From: Neisseriales bacterium
GTDB lineage: Bacteria > Pseudomonadota > Gammaproteobacteria > Burkholderiales > UBA11063
Direction of reading: 5' to 3'
Length of the DNA stretch: 9,178 nt
Assembly (NCBI GenBank): GCA_008017145.1
Contig: SSGY01000225.1
Coordinates: 1 to 9,178 of the forward strand
A program made the translations under genes and the position numbers. Positions within the stretch are counted from its first letter, which is position 1. Every line of letters begins with the position of its first letter. Below the pieces are notes generated by a model. It saw only the letters and a program-made list of their open reading frames with translations. It did no database searches and was not told the origin of the DNA. Of the stretch, positions 5,386 to 9,178 are shown piece after piece.

Positions 5386-6040
5386 GAGCGCCACTATGAA
5401 AATAATCACAATATTGAGTAATATTACACCTCTCGCATTCAGGCTTCCGTGCTTTGCAGATATAGCGCCCATGCAGGATTAGCCAGTGATGCGCATCAAG
5501 CATAAATTCATCGGGAATAACTGCCAGCAAACCACGTTCCACTGCCAAGACATCCTTACCTTTAGCAATTCCCAAACGATTTGCCAAGCGAAAAATATGG
5601 GTATCTACCGCCATCGTTGGCTGATGAAATAACGTATTTAACACCACATTCGCAGTTTTACGCCCTACTCCCGGTAATTCTTCCAGCTCTTCACGCGTGG
5701 ATGGAACTTCACCATTGTACTTGTCTAATAAAATTTGCGCCATTGCTACTACGTTTTTAGCTTTGGTTTGGTACAGCCCAATGGTTTTAATGTAAGGAAT
5801 TAAGCCCTCGATACCAAGTGCGGCAATAGCAGCTGCATTTGAAGCCACAGGAAATAACTTATCAGTTGCCTTATTAACTCCAACATCAGTGGCTTGTGCC
5901 GATAAAATTACCGCAGTTAATAATTCAAATCCATTGCTATATTTAAGCTCTGTTGTCGGATGAGGATTACTCTCACGGAGTATTGTAAAAATCTGCCGCG
6001 CTTGTTCCTGACGCTTTTTTAATTGTACTTTACTAACCAT
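5378..6040 (-). CDS. nth: Endonuclease III (DNA glycosylase/AP lyase)
   Basis: A bifunctional base-excision repair enzyme that removes oxidised pyrimidines and cuts the abasic site by beta-elimination. At 220 residues it is close to the E. coli protein (211), with an offset of eight positions at all key residues. The helix-hairpin-helix ELPGVGRKTANVVLN carries the catalytic lysine K128, and VDTHIFRLANRLG carries the catalytic aspartate D146. The [4Fe-4S] loop has C195, C202, C205 and C211 in the canonical C-x6-C-x2-C-x5-C spacing. Nothing appears to be missing. The ATG overlaps the dnaB stop by one base (TAATG), and its own stop overlaps the start of the PPC gene, so it is the middle gene of a tightly coupled operon. 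Confidence 0.97.
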   Translation of the reverse strand: MVSKVQLKKRQEQARQIFTILRESNPHPTTELKYSNGFELLTAVILSAQATDVGVNKATDKLFPVASNAAAIAALGIEGLIPYIKTIGLYQTKAKNVVAMAQILLDKYNGEVPSTREELEELPGVGRKTANVVLNTLFHQPTMAVDTHIFRLANRLGIAKGKDVLAVERGLLAVIPDEFMLDAHHWLILHGRYICKARKPECERCNITQYCDYFHSGARE

Positions 6041-7422
6041 TAATATTCATTTTCCCATTGATATGCCAAATTTTCAAAGCGGGTATATTGATTTAAGAAG
6101 GCTAATTTTATGGTACCAGTTGAACCGCTCCGGTTTTTAGCAATGTTAATTTCGGCAATCCCTTTTTCTTTACTGTCTTCACGATTATAATAATCATCAC
6201 GATAAAGCAATAAAATAATATCCGCATCCTGCTCCAAAGCACCAGATTCGCGTAAATCCGAAATATTGGGGCGCTTATCAGTTCGGCTCTCTACATCACG
6301 ATTGAGCTGAGAAAGTAAAATAATTGGCACATCTAATTCGATCGCCAACGTTTTGAGTGAACGCGAGATCTCAGCAATCTCCTGCGCACGATTAGAACCT
6401 GGACCGCTATTAATTCCGCTCATAATCTGTACATAATCAATCACAATCACCCCCAGTTTACCCACCCGATCAACCAAACGACGAGCACGGGCGCGTAAAT
6501 CAATCACATTAATCCCAGATGTCTCCGCAATATGAATTGGTGCGCTTTTTAATTCATTCATTGCTATAAAAATCTTATCCATCTCATCATGGGTAACATC
6601 GCCACGTTTCATTAGACTTTGATCAACTCGAGCACAAGAGCTAAGCATCCGTTGTACTAATTGCACCCCTGGCATTTCTAAAGAAAATACCGCTACGGGC
6701 ATTTTATTTTTCAGAGCAATATTTTCTGCGATATTTAGTGCAAATGAGGTTTTACCCATCCCCGGACGTCCAGCAACAATGATTAACTCACCCCGTTGTA
6801 ACCCCGAAGTGTAATTGTCTAATTCAGTATAGTGCGTTGCAACTCCAGTAATGCCATCTTTATCTTCACGCTGAGCTGCTTCCATCATCTTGGTAATTAC
6901 TTCGTCCAATAAGTCCTTGAATTGGGCAAATTGCTTATTACTCGCGTTTAAATCTTTAATATTAAAGATCTTTTGCTCCGACTCATCCAAGAGCTGATCG
7001 ACATTACGTCCTTGCGGTGCATACGCGCTATCGGCAATCGTATTACTCGCACTAATCAACTCGCGCAAAATAAAACGTTCACGGATGATTTCAGCATAGC
7101 TGGAGATGTTAGTTGAGCTGGTTGTTGAATCAACCAGATTATGTAAATAATCAACACCACCAACAAAGCCTAATTGATTATTCTGTTTGAGTGATTCACC
7201 AACTGTGACAGCATCAACATTTTTATTTTCTGAGCGTAATTTAACAATATGTTCATAGATTACCTGATGCTCTTTACGATAAAAATGTTTTGGAAATAGC
7301 ACACCTGCAACATAATCATAGGCGTACTCCTCAAGCAATATCCCACCAATCAGAAACTGCTCTGCTTCAAGTGAATACGGTGGCGTTTTAAGCATTGCTA
7401 AGCTAGTATCTTGATTCGACAT
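6040..7422 (-). CDS. dnaB: Replicative DNA helicase DnaB
   Basis: The hexameric 5'-3' helicase that opens the replication fork and recruits primase. 460 residues, normal for the family. The N-terminal primase-interacting domain starts with PPYSLEAEQFLIGGILL (14-30). The RecA-like C-terminal domain has Walker A GRPGMGKTS at 218-226, Walker B VIVIDYVQIM at 325-334, SQLNR at 371-375, and the RESGALEQDADIILLLYR stretch (391-408) typical of DnaB. No intein or insertion is seen. The start has only a weak purine stretch (AAAGAAA) upstream. A likely extended -10 promoter lies 35-43 bp upstream. First gene of the dnaB-nth-PPC operon; the host already supplies this helicase, so the element's SF3 helicase serves the element's own replication. 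Confidence 0.98.
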   Translation of the reverse strand: MSNQDTSLAMLKTPPYSLEAEQFLIGGILLEEYAYDYVAGVLFPKHFYRKEHQVIYEHIVKLRSENKNVDAVTVGESLKQNNQLGFVGGVDYLHNLVDSTTSSTNISSYAEIIRERFILRELISASNTIADSAYAPQGRNVDQLLDESEQKIFNIKDLNASNKQFAQFKDLLDEVITKMMEAAQREDKDGITGVATHYTELDNYTSGLQRGELIIVAGRPGMGKTSFALNIAENIALKNKMPVAVFSLEMPGVQLVQRMLSSCARVDQSLMKRGDVTHDEMDKIFIAMNELKSAPIHIAETSGINVIDLRARARRLVDRVGKLGVIVIDYVQIMSGINSGPGSNRAQEIAEISRSLKTLAIELDVPIILLSQLNRDVESRTDKRPNISDLRESGALEQDADIILLLYRDDYYNREDSKEKGIAEINIAKNRSGSTGTIKLAFLNQYTRFENLAYQWENEY

Positions 7423-7456
7423 TTATTATATTTCTTTAAGAGTTTGATAAGTAGAG

Positions 7457-7465
7457 ATTTTAACA
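7457..7465 (-). promoter_or_regulatory. Extended -10 promoter of dnaB
   Basis: TGTTAAAAT on the minus strand (TG at 7465-7464, TAAAAT at 7462-7457) with no good -35. It lies inside an inverted repeat, TTTAAC-7-GTTAAA (7459-7477), which could bind a regulator of dnaB or simply be chance in AT-rich DNA. Confidence 0.45.
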
Positions 7466-7504
7466 TGAATCGTTAAACCAAATATAAGGTGAGAAATCTT
7501 GTCG

Positions 7505-7534
7505 CTGGCAGACTCTGAGTAAATATGTTATAAT
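7505..7534 (+). promoter_or_regulatory. Extended -10 promoter of the TetR-family gene
   Basis: TATAAT at 7529-7534 with TG at 7526-7527 (TGTTATAAT). A partial -35, CTGGCA, is at 7505-7510 with 18-bp spacing. The start of transcription would fall near 7541, giving a leader of about 26 nt. Confidence 0.65.
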
Positions 7535-7551
7535 CCACCATCTATAAACAT
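7525..7551. promoter_or_regulatory. Imperfect inverted repeat over the TetR promoter, possible autoregulatory operator
   Basis: ATGTTATA (7525-7532) and TATAAACAT (7543-7551) are inverted arms with one extra base in the right arm. They cover the -10 box and the expected transcription start. TetR-family repressors often bind such sites at their own promoter. Confidence 0.35.
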
Positions 7552-7566
7552 TACCTTGTCAGCACC

Positions 7567-8163
7567 ATGGATAAAACTTATAACAAATTAATTGAAGCAG
7601 GAATCCAGCTCTTTGGGGACTATGGATTTGACGCAGTATCGGTGCGTGATATCGCAAAAGGCTCTGGTGCTAATCTATCTGCCGTGTCATACCATTTTGG
7701 TGGCAAGTCCGAGCTTTATAAAGCCGTTATTGAATATTTGACACAAGAAGTAAAAGATCAATTAATTGCTTTTGACGCAGGAACTTTCGTTACACTTTCG
7801 CTTGATAAAATGGAAATTCGACTAAGAGAGATAATCTATGAATTTCACCAATTATTTACCTCAGCAAACGGCGCAAGTCGTCTAAATATATTTACTCGGG
7901 AAACTACCTCACCTGACAAAAATTTGTCTCATCAGTACTTTCTAGATATGGTTGGTTGTGTTCGTGAATTTTTCACCAAAATTTTGAGCGCGTACTACCA
8001 AAAGCGGAATGAAGCAATTGATAAAGTAAATTTTGTAATTATACTTTTGTTAAGTATGTTAAAAAACACCTCCCAAAATCACTGCATTGAATTAATTCCT
8101 CAAGATGAGCGCGATGACATTCTTACGCGCTTGGTTGACCTAATCATCTATAGCAAGCTTTAA
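7567..8163 (+). CDS. TetR-family transcriptional regulator, CecR/YbiH-like
   Basis: A 198-residue one-component regulator. The N-terminal TetR DNA-binding domain spans about residues 1-55, with the helix-turn-helix VRDIAKGSGANLSAVSYHF (26-44) followed by GGKSELYKAV, the usual end of the motif. The C-terminal part resembles the DUF1956 ligand-binding domain of CecR-like regulators, with the F(T)RE-like NIFTRETTSPD segment near 108-118. Ligand and targets are unknown. The start ATG has no clear Shine-Dalgarno and a short predicted leader, so translation may be weak; the next Met is far inside the fold. It diverges from dnaB and converges with the phasin gene. No efflux pump or enzyme is co-transcribed, so its target lies elsewhere or is itself. 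Confidence 0.88.
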   Translation: MDKTYNKLIEAGIQLFGDYGFDAVSVRDIAKGSGANLSAVSYHFGGKSELYKAVIEYLTQEVKDQLIAFDAGTFVTLSLDKMEIRLREIIYEFHQLFTSANGASRLNIFTRETTSPDKNLSHQYFLDMVGCVREFFTKILSAYYQKRNEAIDKVNFVIILLLSMLKNTSQNHCIELIPQDERDDILTRLVDLIIYSKL

Positions 8164-8169
8164 AAACGA

Positions 8170-8199
8170 ATAGGCGACCAGTTAAAACTGACCGCCTAT
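8170..8199 (-). terminator. Hairpin between the TetR and phasin genes, terminator for the phasin gene
   Basis: Arms of 14 bases with a two-base mismatch: ATAGGCG and CAGTT against AACTG and CGCCTAT. On the minus strand it is followed by TTCGTTTTT, so it should end the phasin transcript. On the plus strand it starts seven bases after the TetR stop but has no T-run, so it would at most partly stop that transcript. Confidence 0.6.
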
Positions 8200-8218
8200 A
8201 AACACATCACTTCTTACC

Positions 8219-8235
8219 CTTCATTCATAATGAAG
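8219..8235 (-). repeat. Short perfect hairpin downstream of the phasin gene
   Basis: CTTCATT and AATGAAG, perfect 7-bp arms around CAT, 13 bp beyond the phasin stop codon. There is no T-run; it may protect the mRNA 3' end or add to the following terminator. Confidence 0.4.
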
Positions 8236-8248
8236 CTTAAAGCATATA

Positions 8249-8800
8249 TTATTTTTTTACACTTTTACTAATACTATTCAAGCTATCTAGAGTTGCATCG
8301 GCACTAGTTTTCACTGCAGAACCAAAATTAGTTATAGCATTCTTAACAATTTCCTGCAATGCATGAATAGACTGATGATTACCAGATGCTGCATTTTTTA
8401 CCATATCGTCGAATTTATAAACTATTGGACTTGGTAACAACTTTGAATAAAAATCAAAAAATTTAAGCGACGTACTTCTGAGTTCATCAGAACCACCAAC
8501 ACCAGAATTGCAAACACTAGTGCAGATTTTCAATAATGCATTTGTATCTTCTAAAAGTGCTTTAGAAACCATTGCTCCATTCTCAGTCAGTAAAGAGCTA
8601 AATGTCTTCACAAACTCATCTGGCGTACTCACCTGATAAAGTGTTTTAGTATTGCTAATACCGCGTTGCCAAAACTGCTTAGCTTGCTCCAAATACAAAT
8701 CATTTAACTCTTTAACCTGAGCTGATAATTTACTAAATGTATCATATGCATCTTGCAGCATAGCTGCATTAGGCAACTCTCGATCTTTTTGGTTACTCAT
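8249..8800 (-). CDS. Phasin family protein
   Basis: A 183-residue helical, Ala/Ser/Lys-rich protein without signal peptide or membrane segments. The stretch from about residue 28 to 92 (ELNDLYLEQAKQFW..., VSTPDEFVKTFSSLL..., MVSKALLEDTNALLK) has the pattern of the Phasin_2/PhaP domain, where amphipathic helices coat polyhydroxyalkanoate granules. The C-terminal third (about 140-183) is a second helical region ending in a lysine-rich tail. The call is moderately firm because the family is mostly low-complexity helix. The start is supported by AAGGAGA seven bases upstream. It has its own extended -10 promoter and a downstream hairpin, so it is a single-gene unit. No PHA synthase or depolymerase is in the window. 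Confidence 0.75.
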   Translation of the reverse strand: MSNQKDRELPNAAMLQDAYDTFSKLSAQVKELNDLYLEQAKQFWQRGISNTKTLYQVSTPDEFVKTFSSLLTENGAMVSKALLEDTNALLKICTSVCNSGVGGSDELRSTSLKFFDFYSKLLPSPIVYKFDDMVKNAASGNHQSIHALQEIVKNAITNFGSAVKTSADATLDSLNSISKSVKK

Positions 8801-8806
8801 ATTATC

Positions 8807-8813
8807 TCTCCTT
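8807..8813 (-). promoter_or_regulatory. Strong ribosome binding site of the phasin gene
   Basis: AAGGAGA on the minus strand, six to seven bases before the ATG, close to consensus and fitting the abundant expression usual for phasins. Confidence 0.75.
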
Positions 8814-8842
8814 TGAATAACATAATTCTTAACTACGACTAG

Positions 8843-8851
8843 ATTATAACA
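8843..8851 (-). promoter_or_regulatory. Extended -10 promoter of the phasin gene
   Basis: TGTTATAAT on the minus strand, a perfect extended -10, about 43 bp before the start codon. The -35 region is poor (TTATCA at 19 bp). The 11-mer ATGTTATAATC here is identical to that at the TetR promoter. Confidence 0.65.
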
Positions 8852-8886
8852 TTAACCGTTCACGATTTGATAAAATATCGACAAAG

Positions 8887-8917
8887 CACCTAACAGGTCA
8901 ATCTTTTTCACCTAACA
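8887..8917. repeat. Two direct CACCTAACA repeats upstream of the phasin promoter
   Basis: CACCTAACA at 8887-8895 and 8909-8917, 22 bp apart, two helical turns on the same DNA face, just upstream of the phasin -35 region. This placement suits an activator site. The word TTAGGTG (other strand) is shared with the repeats near the excisionase-like gene. Confidence 0.4.
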
Positions 8918-8938
8918 TCATTATAAAGTAATTGAATC

Positions 8939-9178
8939 TGTAATCTCTAGTTAACCAAGTTGCATCCGCTGGTGTCTAATGCACCATACATGTAATTAAG
9001 TTTTGAGCTATAATTTGTACTAAAAATTGGAGTTAAATTATGGCACATAAACAATTAGGTGAGCATGAGAGATTTGTGATAGAACTAATGCTTTCTAAAA
9101 ATAATTCATCCTCAGAAATAGCAAGATTTCTCGGATGTAGTCGTCAGACAGTATCTCGCGAAATAAAGCGTAATGGAG
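8939..9178 (+). mobile_element. IS30-family insertion sequence, left part
   Basis: The window ends inside an insertion sequence whose transposase starts at 9040. The likely left terminus is the sequence starting TGTAATCTCTAGTTAACC at 8939, which has the TGTA start, length and position expected of IS30-type terminal inverted repeats. Without the right end the boundary is an estimate. A TATAAT at 9009-9014 could be the transposase promoter. Confidence 0.55.
9040..9178 (+). CDS. IS30-family transposase, N-terminal part
   Basis: Forty-six codons are visible before the window ends, starting MAHKQLGEHERFVIELML. They form the N-terminal helix-turn-helix (HTH_38) of IS30 transposases, with the signature IARFLGCSRQTVSREIKRNG that binds the element ends. 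The catalytic DDE domain lies outside. GGAG lies seven bases before the ATG. The frame is open to the edge with no sign of damage. Confidence 0.85.
   Translation, partial: MAHKQLGEHERFVIELMLSKNNSSSEIARFLGCSRQTVSREIKRNG

Noticed and set aside
5386..5472. N-terminal extension of the PPC protein with a hydrophobic stretch like a membrane anchor
   Set aside because: These 29 codons are the end of nth in another frame. The conserved domain starts at the GTG at 5385, and the apparent hydrophobic segment is a by-product of the nth sequence.

Overview
The window looks like a junction between a mobile element and a proteobacterial chromosome. The core genes are dnaB, nth, a PPC/DUF296 protein, ssrA, a CecR-like TetR regulator and a phasin. 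Together with fairly AT-rich DNA and a tmRNA tag ending in NDETFALAA, they suggest a low-GC proteobacterium, perhaps a betaproteobacterium of Neisseriales type. That placement is inferred from gene content and is tentative. The phasin points to polyhydroxyalkanoate storage.

Left part (1-4433): this is markedly more AT-rich than the rest and carries the hallmarks of an integrated element lodged at the 3' end of ssrA. From the left there is the tail of an IS630-type (DDE_3) transposase, then, on the minus strand, a P4/D5-type primase-helicase with Toprim and SF3 helicase domains. Next come a 441-bp iteron-rich gap that could be a replication origin, and an unrecognised 264-residue protein with an internal duplication, driven by a good sigma70 promoter. 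A 606-bp control region full of inverted and direct repeats follows, then a 67-residue excisionase-like protein on the plus strand with its own terminator. Last is a repeat-rich stretch that abuts the ssrA acceptor end. No integrase is present, so it is either beyond the left edge or lost. Two near-identical 26-bp arrays of GACAC units at exact 10-bp spacing flank the excisionase module and resemble recombinase or Xis arm sites. The primase C-terminus appears to be cut by the IS630 element.

Middle part (4434-7422, all minus strand): ssrA (4434-4815) has a complete acceptor stem. By position and apparent pseudoknot context its resume codon seems to lie unusually far upstream of the stop, predicting a 20-residue encoded tag. 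Upstream is a compact operon, dnaB -> nth -> PPC protein, with overlapping start/stop codons (1 nt and 8 nt), ending in a candidate hairpin terminator.

Right part (7423-9178): a TetR regulator (plus) diverges from dnaB and converges on a phasin gene (minus), with hairpins between them. The TetR, phasin and dnaB promoters all appear to be extended -10 promoters (TGTTAWAAT) with weak -35 boxes. The window ends in the first 46 codons of an IS30-family transposase, whose likely left terminus lies at about 8939.
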